Below are positions 24,594-37,830 of a stretch of DNA of 64,000 bases, in pieces (position 1 is the first letter of the stretch; each line of letters begins with the position of its first letter). Made by a program: the position numbers and the translations under genes. Origin of the DNA: Allodiplogaster sudhausi (Eukaryota > Nematoda > Chromadorea > Rhabditida > Diplogasteridae). The stretch is taken from NCBI GenBank assembly GCA_945643635.1, contig CALZFC010000092.1:1156001-1220000 (forward strand), written 5' to 3'. Under the pieces are notes generated by a model, which was given only the letters and a program-made list of their open reading frames with translations, did not search any database and was not told the origin of the DNA.

Positions 24594-26201
24594 CGTATGC
24601 TGACGTAGTAGTCCCTATCAGGCCTGGACTGCTCATGCCAGAATCCCAACGAGTGTCCAATCTCGTGCGTAATAATTCCAGCCTGCAATTGAGATCACTC
24701 TTTTTTCAAGCTTCTATGATTCTCTCCTCTTGCACTATTCTCTATCTTCTCTGCTTCTCTGATTCTCTCCTCTTGTACTATTCTCTATCTTCTCTGCTTC
24801 TCTGATTCTCTCACACTATCGCATCCGAATCCGATGGAAATCATCTGTGATCCGCCAGTCTTTCCAATTCCGGAGAAGCACCTCAAGATGAATGAAATGA
24901 GACCGTCTCACTTTTTCATGCAAATCCACTCACTATCTCTCTCTCTCTCTCTCTCTCTGTCTTCTATCTTTTTCTCTCTCTTTGACTTTCGCACTGTCTC
25001 TAACACTCTCTCTTCCTCTCTCTCACTCTCTCGCGTAACCCGCTTCCTTTGTAGAAGACAATATGATCGACAGCGCCATAATTCTCCTGGAATCGAATGC
25101 AAGTCTCGCCCTCCCAGATGGCAATTGCCTCGCGGATCATCGACCGCCATTTCGCTGAATTCGATTGTTGAAAGAGAAGAATGGAAAGAGGAAAGAAACA
25201 GACGGTCGTGATCTTTGAATCTGTAAGGAATGGGGCGATCCATTGGCCAGCGATACACTGATCCCGTGATGACTTTCCTCTTTCTTCGTCGATGTGTTAG
25301 CGAATCGATTTGTTCCTTCTCCATCAAAACTATTCTGAATATCAATTCTTTAAATTAAGATTTGAGTGATAACCGCAGCTACCGTACCCCTTCATCTGTG
25401 GTACGGTAAGCACGATGTCACTCTCGAAGAGGTGAGCGGCCAAGGCTCGATTCCGTCCGACTTCTGTAGCGTCCGCCAAGATGGCCTTGAAATTATTGAA
25501 TATTTTGAGCTGAGCATGATCTTTCCTTTGGAAATTTTTCATCTTATTATAAGTTTAATTTCTTTTCAATTTCTGATTTGTCTGAAAACGTCAAACCTTT
25601 TGGGTTTCTTGGGATCAGTGAAAGCGAGAGCGAATGCATTCATAATGCGTTCAACTGAGTTGTAGTCGTTGTTTCTCTGCTGATGGACGGAGGAGAGAGC
25701 CGTTATCTCACCGATTAACTAAGACGTTCAATTTCAGAATTATTATTTCACATTCTCCTCATTTTTGTTTTCCTTTCCTCGCATACATTTTACAACCTTA
25801 TCGGAATTTCATTATTAATCACTTTTTCTCTCTCTCTCTCTCTATACATATATATTTCTCTCTCTCTCTCGCTCTCTCTAATTCTTTCTCTCACGCTTCC
25901 TCTATCTCACTATCTCATTCTCTCTCTTTCTCTCTTTCCCTCTCTCTTCTCTGTCTCGCTCTCTAAAACAGCTCTTACATTTTGCACAACATTTTGTGAC
26001 TCTTCGTTCTGCTCGATGAGCGGTCTGTTCTCCCCTCCATTGAAGCTGGCAATGCGGACTGCGTGGATGGAATGGGCGGACGGGGCGTTCATTACTCCTC
26101 AAATGAAACTGTTCACTCTCACCCTCTATTTATTCCACTCGCCCTCTCTCTCTCTCTCTTTATTCCACTCGCCCTCTCACTCTCTCTTTATTCCACTCGC
26201 A

Positions 26202-26251
<50 letters not shown>

Positions 26252-26399
26252 CTCGCCCTCTCTCTCTGTTTCACTCGCCCTCTCTCTCTTCCACTCGCCC
26301 TCTCTCTCTCTTCCACTCGCCCTCTCTCTCTCTCTCTCTGTTTCGCTCGCCCTCTCTCTCTATGTTCCACTCGCCTCTCTCTCTCTCTCTCTCTTCCAC

Positions 26400-26440
<41 letters not shown>

Positions 26441-28565
26441 CTCGCCGTACCTCCCTAACTTACTTCTTACAGGACGAAATTGAGAAGGAGGAGGGGGAGG
26501 GGCATTAGGTGGAGAGCGAGTCCCAGTGAGGGAGAAGTCAATGTCGTCTTCGTAGTCATCGAATGACGATGGTGTGGATCCTTGGCTCTTCAGGAGAGTT
26601 TCCATTATTTCTACTCTAGATATTTCTCTGGCATCCTCATTATATTTCTGCTTCAACGGCTCTCTATTTTCTGCGCAAGATAGAAAGTCGTGGGATGAGT
26701 AGAAAGTATCACTTTTTCCATATCGAGATGGGAGAAGCTAAGCCGTCTTGCTCTGATTAGATGATAAGGCAGAACCTTGACAGAAGGCGCCTTGACTCCG
26801 CTTGCAAAGGGAGGCGGGGAGGGGGCGGGCGCTGGCATCGGGCCAAATCCCATCGAGGGGGAAGGGCCCTGCACTGGCCCAAGGGCCGATCCCATGAATG
26901 GCAATCCACCTCCGGATCCTCCTCCGCCTCCGAACTGTTAAACTATTTTGTATTAATGTCATATATGCATGTTTACAGACAATCTTGTTATATTTCTCTA
27001 CGAAATAATAAAAAGTGAAAGATTAGCGTGAGATGAAAACAAAGGAGGTCATTTCGACACGAAGGTTCTTCATGGATATCGTGAACCTTCTTGGTCGCTC
27101 GAAAAGGCTTCCATTTTCTGACTCCTTTGCTGCGAGTGCCAGCTATTCTCTTCTGTAATGTTACCTCTCAACAATAACTTAAAAAAAACACGGCAAAAAC
27201 TCATAGACTCAAACGAAAAGAGTACGTGAGAGAAGAATAAATGACCGTTGAGTAGACAACTTGATCATCGTAGTCCACGACGGACTCCAGACGTTTACTC
27301 ACAACTTCTCTATTCTTCTCGCCCTTCACAGGCTAAATGTTATTCATCAGTCAAACACAATCAGACGTGTTAGAAATGTTATTTCTAAATAAATGCCTTT
27401 AGAGAGAATGTAGAAGAGAGCGCAACGGGAGGAGTGAGCGAGAGGGAGAAAAATAAATGAATATGTGTGTGTGTGAGAGAGGGAGAGAAAGATAGAGAGA
27501 GAGAAGGAGGGTGTGGGAGAGAGAGCAGGGATAAGGAAAGAGACATGCTACTTGAGAGTGAACGGGTGTCTTTTAATGGAAAGAGAAAAAAAATTTGACA
27601 CCAAATCCACACCCTGATCCACACCCAGCTTTGGCATACATTGAACGAGTTTTTGCATGAAATGTGGAAAGAGATTGTTCATTCTGATTATTTATATGTA
27701 GAAAACTAATTGTAAGTGATCGTCACATAGAAAGGCCACGCTTATATTTATGAAAAGATAAAACATACTGTAACTTTTAATGGCAAAGAGCTTTGATCAT
27801 TTTAGAATTTGTTTCTTCGCTGATTAGTCAACTGCATTCGTGATGACACTCTCGCTTTTCTGTACAGACAGAGTGAATTAATGAGTCAACCCTTCTTTCT
27901 TCATAGCCTCGGGCCACATCTCAGATGTCTCTTTGTTTCGAAATACTTGAAGTAGGACGAGAAAACTAAGTGGACAACCTTGGCGATAAGTGCCTTGCTC
28001 TTCGTGCAGAACAAGTTATTCAATAGTGAGTATGCGCTTGCAAATATTAGAGTTATTATAACATAAAAGGTAGAAGGGATAAATGGTGAATCCGTACCTT
28101 CTGGAAAAAGCCCATGAACTGTCCGAATGGGTTGTTAGCCCCTGCTCCATCGTGATTTCCAATCGAGGTCAGCGCCGGCAGAAATTGCTTAATTTCAAAG
28201 AGTTTACACCGATTTTTTTTAAAAATAAATTTTAAAGAATTTCATGCAATGCTTCGACTTGAAAAAAAAACCAAAGATAAAATGCAGTTACTTGAAAAAT
28301 GGACGCTGGATTTGGTGCTGGAGGCGGCTGTGGCGGACCTCCGAGCCCCCCTCCTCCACCTTGTCCCCCTCCCATGAAACTGCCGAGCATAGGCCCAAAC
28401 ATTGAGAGAAAGTTTTGCTGTCCCTGGAAGTGAATGGAACTTTTTCTTTTTTCTTGCAAAGTATTCACATGATTTTTTTAAAACTCATTTGTGTAGACTT
28501 ACAAGGGCGCCAGCTACCATAGAGAGCAGCAGTAGAATCAGAGGAAAGCGGCGGGCATTCTGCAT
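22857..28565 (-). CDS. Secreted astacin metalloprotease with Gly/Pro-rich propeptide, EGF and CUB domains
   Basis: A zinc endopeptidase of the nematode NAS type, probably acting on cuticle or extracellular matrix. ATG at 28565 gives a signal peptide ([20 protein letters not shown]). Exons at 26470-28430 encode an unusually long propeptide rich in Gly, Pro and Met ([36 protein letters not shown]). Further prodomain exons lead to VPQMKG (25380) and the mature N-terminus [20 protein letters not shown]. The catalytic domain has [29 protein letters not shown], the zinc site [19 protein letters not shown] (about 24610-24670) and the Met-turn SVMHYGP. It is followed by an EGF-like unit ([20 protein letters not shown]), a CUB domain ([13 protein letters not shown] to RLQYVK) and a tail ending FSAGRRR at 22857. 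Treating the propeptide exons and catalytic domain as one gene is an inference from the single signal peptide and the absence of an intervening stop. Confidence 0.85.
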
Positions 28566-29535
28566 CTCAAAATAGAAGAAGAGTAGTTGGCACCAAAGGG
28601 AGAGAGAAAGCGCAGCAATGGTCGGTGGCGAAGTGAAAGTGGCCAAGGGGTTGTAGTGATCGCAGTGATTAAGGGAACACTCTCCATCTCTGCTTCTCTG
28701 ACTCTCCTTTACTCTCACACTCCCTCTATTTCTCTATGCCCATGGCATTGAATGCCCTTTGGCCCGCGCACCATCCAGTTTAACCCTTCGCCTGTCCTCT
28801 CGGAATCTCCCAATCTCTCTCTTCATCTCTCTTTCTCTGTTTCTCTCTTGCCATTCTACTCTCTCGGTTTTCTGTTTTCATGCTGACACTCGTCAATATC
28901 TTGGCATGCAATGTGGAGAAAAAAATTTAGTGTATTTTCAAACACAAGCTGTTACATTTATTTGTCTCTTTCATTTACACACATACATTTATGTAGAAGT
29001 TAATTGATTGCATATATGGGCAGAGAGAATTGGAGAGTATATCATTATTATCACACAAGATCTTGCTTAATGAGATACAATTGCAATGGCATATTCGATG
29101 AAAAATAGATGGATTTAAAAATCAATGTAATCTATGTAAATCGAAAAAAACGCTACGAACAGAGTGCATCTCACGAAAAAAGGGAGCTAATATAGGAACT
29201 GATATATACACACATATCTACCGATGAAAAAAAACAAGAAAGTCCAACGAAACAAAGGAAGATTCTGCAGCAGAATTCATGGAAGAGTTCTAATCCCTTG
29301 TTCTAACAATAAGAAGCTTTCCCTAGAAAGAAGATTTGTAGTTCCCCACAGATGGATCTCCACTTGCTGCACGTATTCGCGGTTTCTTCTGCCTTAAACA
29401 GGAAAAACGTAGAAGGTCTTGTGACTGTTGAAGGAGGCAGCAGAAAGAAGCTGAACAGGGTCTCTGCTCAGCCTGTGCTCATCTTCCTTTTCAGTACGAG
29501 CTTCTTCTCAGCTGCCACACTTTTTCATGGCGGAA

Positions 29536-29582
<47 letters not shown>

Positions 29583-30065
29583 TAGAGGAGAGGAAGAGAG
29601 TAAATGGAGAGATAGGAAGTGGCGAAAGTGCAAGCACATCCAAGTCTGTATGTATGTACAATGGAGGAGGAGTAGCTGAAGCGATCTCCTCAAATGAAGC
29701 AGAGCTTCTGATACCTTCACATCTTTCTATCTATGATTCTATCTTTCTTTCTCCCTGGTCCTCTCTACCTCGCCCAATCCCCTCGGCCTCTCTCCCTCGC
29801 CCTCTCTCACTCTCCCTCGCCCTCTCTCACTCTTCCTCGCCCTCTCTCACTCTCCATCGCCTTCTCTCACTCTCCCTCGCCCTCTCTCACTCTTCCTCGC
29901 CCTCTCTCACTCTCCATCGCCTTCTCTCCGTCGCCCTCTCTCCATCCCTGTCTCCCTCCACCTTCTCTCCCCTCTCCATTCATCCCTTGCCCTTTCACTC
30001 AGCCACCGTACGCTCTGTCCAGCTGCAGCTTAGAACCCGCTGTTAGTCTTGTTTCTCCTTCAGAC
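28566..30065. other. Divergent intergenic region between astacin and DSL genes
   Basis: About 1.5 kb separating two divergently transcribed genes, so it should hold both promoters. It contains a (GA)n run at 29536-29580 and a pyrimidine-rich minisatellite just upstream of the DSL start. No convincing exon was recognised. Confidence 0.5.
29790..29940. repeat. 20-bp minisatellite with 60-bp higher-order period
   Basis: Units of the form CTCTCTCACTCTCCCTCGCC alternate with variants carrying CTTCCTC and CTCCATC in a fixed order that repeats every three units, giving a 60-bp super-period. It lies about 130 bp upstream of the DSL gene start codon. Confidence 0.8.
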
Positions 30066-32655
30066 ATGCCGATCATCAATTCCCTCTCTCGTCTGCCTGG
30101 ATTACCATCCGCCTTTCACTGTCTAGTCCTCGCCATTCTGTGTTTTCCAGCTGTCAGTGTGTTTTTCTGAATATATTGCTTTCTGAATTCCATTTTTTTT
30201 TCGAATATACTTGGCAGTTTCTCTAAATGGAAGAATGAGAAGTTGTATTTAATTTTCAAAAAAGATAAAGTTTTTGCGGACTCCTTTCCTTTCTCTGCAA
30301 CTTATCAGAGAGTAGAGCCATAAGAATAGACCTGACTTGAGCTGGCTGGCAGCACCCGTCTTCGTGTGGACTTCTACAAGATTGAATTGTCTGGTCATCT
30401 CTTGCTCAAATGTTCAACTTTCTCCGATGGTCAGTTATAAATAAATTTTTTCTCTCAACTTTTTTATGTGCCTCCCTTTCTTCCTCGCTTTCTATTTCTC
30501 TTACCCTTGCTCTCTATCTGCCTTGCATGAATGACATGATAACTGACAGTCGAGATCTCCTCGCAGATGTAACTTCCTCTTCTTGTCCTGCACGTGTTCC
30601 TTTTTAGTCGTCTGTCTGTCAATGCCAGCCCGGTTGCTTCTTCTTCTCCTCATCTCTGCCACCCTGCCACCCCCATTCTATTCAATTCCCCTCCTCCCTT
30701 CTCTGTACTTTACTGTCTGCTCATCTTGCTGCTTTCTTTTGTTGTCTGCTCACAATCTTCGCGACTGGATGGATATTCAAAAGATCAGATTTAAAGGAGA
30801 ATGAACTGACAATCAGAGGAATTGTGATTGTGAAACTTTGATGAAACAAGAAGTTTTAAAGGCTAAGCGCAACAAAATAACATGTTTGTGTTCTCTCCGT
30901 TTCTATTCCGATCTTTTCACAATCAAAGTGAAAATCGTAATACCAAGGAAAATCATAACGGATGGGATGAGATTGAGCGAAAGTAAAATGAAGATTGATT
31001 GCTTGACAACGAGACTTCGTTTCAGTTTAGTATTCAGTTCATCTTTTAAAAGATTAAGTTCTGCTCCCATATTCACTCTTTTTCCAACAGAACTTCAATT
31101 TTCATGGATATTCACCTGACAATTCATTTCTTTACCATTAGGCATTGGCAGGGAATTGTAAATTGAACTAACAACATGAAGCAAGTGTTATCCACAAAAC
31201 AGTATTCAGATGGTTCCTGCCGTCTCACGGTGGAGATTTGCATTGCCAGGAACACTGAGCAGATCAAGTACGAGTGCGACATCTTCTCTGTTGGTTCAGC
31301 CGTTTCTGGAGTGGTCTTCTTCATCCGAAAGTATAGAATAATGAGTGTAAGTTGATGCTGCAGAGAGAGAGCGAGCCGTTCAAGGCGGGAATCGAGTTGC
31401 CCGCCCCCGTCGATGATCCTCTCACTTATCGCTTTCGCCCTAATCAGCCCTCATATGTTAGGAAATGAAACATTGCAACTTATCAATTTTATATATACAT
31501 ACATACATACACACTTCTTTTCGCTAAGTAAATATTTGTGAATTTCTTAAATAAGCGTTCCACCTTTCTAGTGCATTTCATATGCAATTTATTTAGCAGC
31601 CTTCTCTGATAATTCGTCTTCGGTCTGCTGCGTCGAATGAAACCTTCTTGACTCACTCCCTCGACCTCTCTGGCATTGATGGATTCAGCCCTCCGAGGAA
31701 CGAGATTATTGTTAGTTTAAGATCCTTCCTCCAGAAAGACAAAAAAAGTTGAGTATTAACTGATTTTTTTTATTTTTCTTAGGTTATGACTAATAAATTG
31801 GCATAGGGAGGAGATGAAATGGCGCTAAACGTGAAGGTTCATCTTGGTTGCCGAGAGCATTTCTACGGAAAGACGTGCGATATTGAGTGCTCTCCCACTG
31901 ACAACAAGTTCCTTTCTTTCTCTTGATATGTTCATTCTTTCCACTCATTCCTCCCCTTCATGCAGACGAGTTCACTACACGTGTGACCCCGTGGGTGGCC
32001 GGTTGTGTCTGCCTGGCTGGCAGGGAGAAGTGTGCAGCGTGGCAATCTGCCGAGAGCCGTGTGTCAACGGCGGCCGCTGTCTCCGCCCCGGCGGCCACTG
32101 CGAGTCTGTTTATCTTTTGATATCTTCAGTAGTTCTCATTTTCGACTGAATTTACTGAACTACAAGATTGTATATGCTAACCCTTGTAATCTTCTGAAGA
32201 TGCGCCTCTGGCTGGCTGGGCTCTTCGTGCTGGCTCTCTTCCAAGAGTAAGCTTCTTTTTGTTTGTCGGTCCTCAGTCTCGAATTCCCTTTCACTTCCAT
32301 CCTTCATTATCTCTCATTGTCAGTGCTCCTCCTCGTCCTTGTCTCCTTGCTGGTCTTCACGACATTCTCTGTTCTCTTCTTCTATCGCTGTTTCCGTTCT
32401 GAGTGCACTGAAGTGAAGGTTAGTGAGATTCGTGACTTTATTAATTTTGTTTGTTCCTTTTAATTTTTTTAATTTTTTTTCTCTTTATTAAGCGTATACG
32501 TATTTTAATATTTGCTCATCTTTTTCTTATGTTAGGTTCGATTGGCACTGGAAATGGCAAGAGAAGAGCTGGGAGGGAGAAGCAAAGAGGAAGAAATCAG
32601 AGAAGGCATTCACCCGTCTCCGGATCTACCTCTCGTCGCAGTTCAAACAGTTTGA
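30066..32655 (+). CDS. DSL-domain Notch ligand, single EGF repeat, transmembrane
   Basis: A membrane-bound ligand for Notch-type receptors. ATG at 30066 starts a signal peptide (HCLVLAILCFPAVS). An exon at about 30342-30429 (RVDFYKIELSGHLLLKCSTF) and one at 31185-31330 (YSDGSCRLTVEICIARNTEQ) form an MNNL-like N-terminal module, extended by exons near 31365-31456 and 31600-31730. The DSL domain spans 31845-32040 (HLGCREHFYGKTCDIECSPT, then HYTCDPVGGRLCLPGWQGEV-C), followed by one EGF-like repeat (CREPCVNGGRCLRPGGHC, then CASGWLGSSC). A membrane segment (LLLVLVSLLVFTTFSVLFFY) lies at 32320-32385, and a short cytoplasmic tail ends LPLVAVQTV at TGA 32653-32655. The single EGF resembles the small lag-2/apx-1 class rather than vertebrate Delta. 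Some 5' exon joins are uncertain. Confidence 0.83.
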
Positions 32656-33766
32656 TGCCAACTTCCACCGATAGATTTCTTTGTTGTCGTAGGTTTTAGA
32701 AAGCAGATTTTATGAGAAGTGTGTAGCTAAATCGTGCGCTTTGTAAGGATGACGTCATCTCGGTCATACTTAGAATACTGGTCAGTTTGGGCTGGTCGTA
32801 GTTATTTGTTTCTCATGTCAAACGTTGCCAAACTTCCAGCATTTTTTTGCTCTCGTCATTTATAAATTCAAGTTCAAACAAAGATGCGAGGTACCTTCTA
32901 GCCATTATTTTTGAAAGTTTTATCTAAATTTTCTCAATTGGTCCATTTCTATACGGAATTAGGAATCTCCATAACTGAAAAACAGTACTTCTTTGCAATA
33001 CAGCGTTACTCTACATTCTATGATTCTCTTTCTTGATCTCACTGAAAGCGTTGTTGATTATTGTTGTTATTGTCGTTTTTCAACTATTTCTTCTCTGCAG
33101 CAAGTATTTTTTTTCTACAATAAATTATTTTTCCAACTGTCGAGATCTCATATTTTCCTCTAACATAGCAAAGACTACGATGTAGAAATGTGAATGCATT
33201 CTTAGAATCACTCGAAAATGACGTTTATGTGATGTTTATTGCTGCAGACAATGTGTCATTTCTGACTCACTCTGCATTTGCTTCCATAAGATTGTTTTTT
33301 GTTATGCTTCTGCTTTTTATAAATATGAAACATCCTTTTTCATGAAATAATAAAAGTAGAATCATTCAATTTTTATTGACAAAATATTGTATGTATACAA
33401 ATTCTGCTCGCTTTTATCAGCGGAAGCATTTCTAGTTGTGGAGCAAAAAGTCTGCAAATATCAGTTCATTCTTATTGTCTCTCGATTATGCATGCTCTCT
33501 AAATTTATCGCTTAGCCTATTCAGTATAGTTAGAGATAAGAGATAAGGAATGAGAGTGTGCGAAAGGAGGAGAGAGGATAGAGAATTGAGGAAAGACGCA
33601 AAGTACGATGAAATCGTGGAGACTAGGTATGTAGAGAGGGAGAAAGAAAAGAGAGAGGGAAGAGAGAGGAAGAGAGAGGGAGAGAGAGAATACAGGGAGG
33701 TATCGTTGATTGTTCCTGACTATATGGCTCGTGGCACCAAGGGAAGCAGTGATTGAGTGGGGAAAG
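32656..33766. other. Intergenic region between DSL and CD36-like genes
   Basis: About 1.1 kb of mostly AT-rich sequence between two plus-strand genes. It should contain the DSL 3' UTR and the promoter of the next gene. A purine-rich tract lies at 33630-33690. No gene or other element was seen. Confidence 0.5.
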
Positions 33767-36376
33767 ATGAAAGGACTGACCGGGTGCCAGATTGCCTTAG
33801 GCGTGTTCTCCCTTCTGTTTCTCCTCCTCGCTTTGGCCGGCTTCATTGCCTTCCCTCTTCTCTTTCCGACAATCGTCGCTAAGGTAATTTTCTTCCCATC
33901 CTTCCGTTTGCATTCATTGTGTTTTCGTAAAGCTCGTCCCTGAATAGATGTGCATATACATACCATACATACATATACAAATATGTACATTCACATTAGC
34001 ACCGACATTGCTTATTATTTATGTCACTTTTCTGTATTTGGAAAGTTCTAGCCATTTTTTTTAAATTGAATCTTCTCTTGCCCATTCTCTGCCCTCTCGC
34101 TCCTTCGACCTCTCTCACTTTTCCTCTCCCAGAACCTCGTACTTGGCGAGAATGAAGTGGACGGTTCTCTCAATAATGCTGCTCAGCTCTTCTCCAATCC
34201 GCCATCTAGAAACATCATGAATTTTAATTTTTTCAACGTCACCAACCAAGATGAAGTAATGTACGAGGGTGCGGCTCCCCGTGTCGTCGAGATCGGTCCT
34301 TATGGATTCGAGTCAGTGTCTCTTCTTTTCTCTCTCTCCCTTTCTCTCTCTCTCTATTTCTCTCCTTGTATCTCCATCTCTCATTGTCTCTCTATTCTGG
34401 TTAAAGGGAAAGAGAACAAAAGCGATATATGCGTTTCGCTGAGAATGGCACTCGGATGTTCTACGAGAACTACAAGATGTGGTTCTACAACCAATCTTTC
34501 TCCTGCCATTCTTGCTTCTACGACGACCTCATTACCATTCCAAATCCAACTGCGATTGTCAGTATTTCTAATTTGAATTAATGTTAAAATTCTCATTCTT
34601 TATGCGTATAATATGAATGAATGGCCAAATAGATATAGTCTTAACGTACTAAGATCCTTGACTGCTCCGTTAAAGGGAGCAGCTGCGAACATGGTGGATC
34701 CCCAGTACGGTGTGAGCTCTGCCTGGCGCCTTCTCATTGCCATTGGCCTCGTTGCCTTCGGCGAGCTTCCTTTCCGGTCAACGCGTCTGCTGATCTCTTT
34801 TCCATTTCATAATTATTGTGATATTGTTTGTCACAGTAGACCTCAATAATTGCAAACCCTGCTCTATGTAATTACATACATTTTCGCCAAGGCTCTAATA
34901 AGGTAGCAATTGAAAGAGCTCTGAAGGCATTAAGCTGTGAGTACTGGCAGCCTTGTTATCTTTGTGAGAGCTGTGCTTATCACGGTTTCCTCTCGCCCTT
35001 TGTCCTCCTCTTGTTTCTTTCTGTTTTGGATTTCCTCCTAGGTACACATCATAAGTTGTAAATGTGGGACCACCTTCCTAACGGTGCACCCTATGATTCT
35101 TCCTGATACAGACCTTATCTCCAAAATACAGCTGAATCTTGCTCCAACTTTCTCTTTCTTTTCTCTTCACTTCTGTCTTCCCTCTATTCATCCCTCTTGA
35201 GAACGGTTCGGATGGGAGATCTGGTGTTCGATGGCTACGATGACCCCCTCCTCTCCCTCGCGCACTCTCCTCTCATGCAGCTCGTTTCCATTTCCTTCAA
35301 TCGTGGAAAATCAATCATTCCATTTCCCGTGCCTGCCATGCACACTCTCGCCTTCTTCAATGGAGTACGGTCACACCCAATTCCTCCAGTTCATTCCACT
35401 CTCCATTGTCCATTTCAGTACAACAACACACGTGATGAATCGTATTACGTGAACACGGGCAAAGATGACATCTCAAAAGTCGGAGAGATTGAAACATGGG
35501 GCGGAATGAAGGAGCTGCCAGAGGAATGGTGGAGCACCCCACAGGCGAGGGCCATCAACGGCACTGGTACGGGGTTTCGTTTCTTTTATTACCATCTCTC
35601 GTTCTCTCCCTCTCTTGTTCTCTCTATCTTCCTCTCGCTACCATCTCTCGTTCTCTCTCTCACTCGTTCTCTTTATCTCTTCCTCTCATTCTCCCAATCA
35701 TCTCTCGTTTTCTCGCTCCCCCTTACTCTCGCTACCATCTCTCGTTCTCTCCCTCTCTCGTTCTTTCTCTCGCCCTCTCACTCTCGCTACCATCTCTTCT
35801 TCTCTCCCTCTCTCGTTCTCTTTATCTCTCCCTCTCACTCTCGCTTCCATCTCTCGTTCTCTCTCTCCCTCTCACACTCGCTACCATCTCTCGTTCTCTC
35901 CCTCTCTCGTTCTCTCCCTCTCACTCAATGAGAATATTACTACAGACACTGGTAGCTTCTCGAAGATGCAGCTAACGAAGGACGACACGATACAGCTCTT
36001 CCAGTCGTATGTGTGCAGATCGTTCACGACGAAATATTATGGAAAGAGGGAGGTCGAAGGCATCCCTTCATTCACGTTCGTGTACTTTTCTTGCCACCTT
36101 CTGCATATCTATTTCTAAAGTAGGAAAAAGTTATTGTAGATTTGGCGTAATTCCTGAAGACTTTGACACTACTCTTGACCAGAATCGTGGTTTTCGTTAT
36201 CGAAATGCAGAGAAGGTCAACTACTTTCCATCCTGGCCGAATTGCCCAGAGTCAGTTTGCACTCTTTCAACTCCCCTTATCCCAACCACCTATGCATAGG
36301 ATTGCTCTTCCAGGTAGATATAAAGGTCATAGAAAGAGAGAAAGAGAGCGAAGAGAGAAGAGAGAGAGACAACGTG

Positions 36377-36423
<47 letters not shown>

Positions 36424-37830
36424 GAATGACAGCGAAGAAGGGAAAACGTTGTTCCACTTGCAGTTACAATCCCAGCCAATGCCGGACTCCGGTTGAGGAA
36501 GTCGACTGCTCTGCTGCAGAGAATCTCTGCAACGACTGTTGCCAAAGAGGGAAAGTACATGGAACTCATCTACTGCCACCGGGCATCTTCCCTCTCGTTT
36601 GCTATCCTGGTAAGAGAAAGAGAGAGGAGAGAGGAGAGAAAGAGAGAATGGGAGAGAGGAGACGAAGAGAAGGGAAAGAGAGAGTAAAGAGAGAGCGAGA
36701 GGAGAGAGAGAGCGAGAGAAAGGAGAGAAATAGAGGGAGAGAGAGAGAGGGAGAGAGAGAGGGAGAGAGAGAGGATAGGGAAAAAGACAGAGAGAAGGGA
36801 GAGAGAGAGGAAAGAGAGCGAGAGAAAGGAAAGAGAGAGAGAGAGGCAGAGGGAGAGAGGGAGGATAGAAAGAGATAGAGAGAGAGATAAAGAGAGAGAG
36901 AGAGATAATGAAACAAGAGATAGTCTAAGGAGTGACTGATAATGCCAGGTAGAAATGCAATAACTCCGTTTGCTGTTCTGTGGTCAGCCCCTCACTTCCT
37001 CTTCTCTGCTCCTGAAGTAATCAATTCGATTGTTGGTGTCTCTCCCAACGAGGCAATTCATCATCCAATGACTTACGATCGAGAGCCGGTATCTTCAGAA
37101 GCTTATTCATTCATTTTCTAAGAGAAGACTGCATCCAACCAATTCTTCCATAATTGTTTTCATAAATATTTCAACTTCAGTTTTCTGGAATGGTTACTCA
37201 AGTCTCCTTCCGCATGCAAATTAATATGCCACTATTCCAGAATGAATACACCGTGTCAGTCGCTTTTTCTTACCAGTACCACATCTAACCTTACGAACCA
37301 AGTGATGTAGATCATTCAGAGCCAAGTGATGTGTGCAGATGTAGATCATTTAGAACCAAGTGATGTGTGCAGATGTAGATCATTTAGAACCAAGTGATGT
37401 GTGCAGATGTAGACCATTCAGAGCCCACAGCAATCTACGCGCAGCGATTGTTCCACTGTTATACGAAGACACAAATTCAAAAATGAAGCCTTTCGTCTAC
37501 AATTTGTCAGTTGCCAATTCCTCTTTATGACATTCTATTGTGTGAATAACTAGTTCAGTTTCGGGGAAAGTCATAATAGAAACCGAGAGTGAGAGAGAGA
37601 GAGATCCTTTCTGCAGATACTACATGAGTTTCGTGGTTGCGCCGAGGGTGGTGAGTGTGCTGCGGATCGTGTTCCTCGTGGCTGCGCTTGTGCTGGCCGC
37701 GGCGGGGGCGTTCTTAGTTTGCCGTGGCCAGCAGCGCATCCACAGCTACGACTCAGTGGCTGCTGCTGCCTCTCACTCCCTCTCCTCCACCACGAATCTC
37801 TCCACTAAATCATTGCTACCGTACACTTAG
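33767..37830 (+). CDS. CD36/LIMP-2 family scavenger receptor
   Basis: A two-pass lipid or lipoprotein receptor with a large lumenal/extracellular domain. ATG at 33767 opens an N-terminal membrane anchor (SLLFLLLALAGFIAFPLLFP). Family motifs follow in order: FNFFNVTNQDEVMYEGAAPR (34220-34280), VVEIGPYGFE, FDGYDDPLLSLAH (35228), VNTGKDDISKVGEIETW (35450), EEWWSTPQARAINGT (35520-35565), a Cys-rich block with LPPGIFPLVCYP (36575-36610), LWSAPHFLFSAPEVINSIVG (36985) and MVTQVSFRMQINMPLF (37188). The final exon has the C-terminal membrane span (VLRIVFLVAALVLAAAGAFL) and ends LLPYT at TAG 37828-37830. Introns contain large CT (35585-35930) and GA (36316-36420, 36605-36910) tracts. It converges on the potassium channel gene; the stops are about 90 bp apart. 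Confidence 0.9.
37295..37425. repeat. 34-bp tandem repeat in an intron of the CD36-like gene
   Basis: Units of the form GAACCAAGTGATGTGTGCAG-ATGTAGATCATTTA repeat about three times, with a leading copy shortened by 10 bp and a diverged last copy. Confidence 0.85.

Noticed and set aside
29790..29940. CRISPR-like array
   Set aside because: The units are continuous low-complexity minisatellite repeats without unique spacers, and the genome is eukaryotic.
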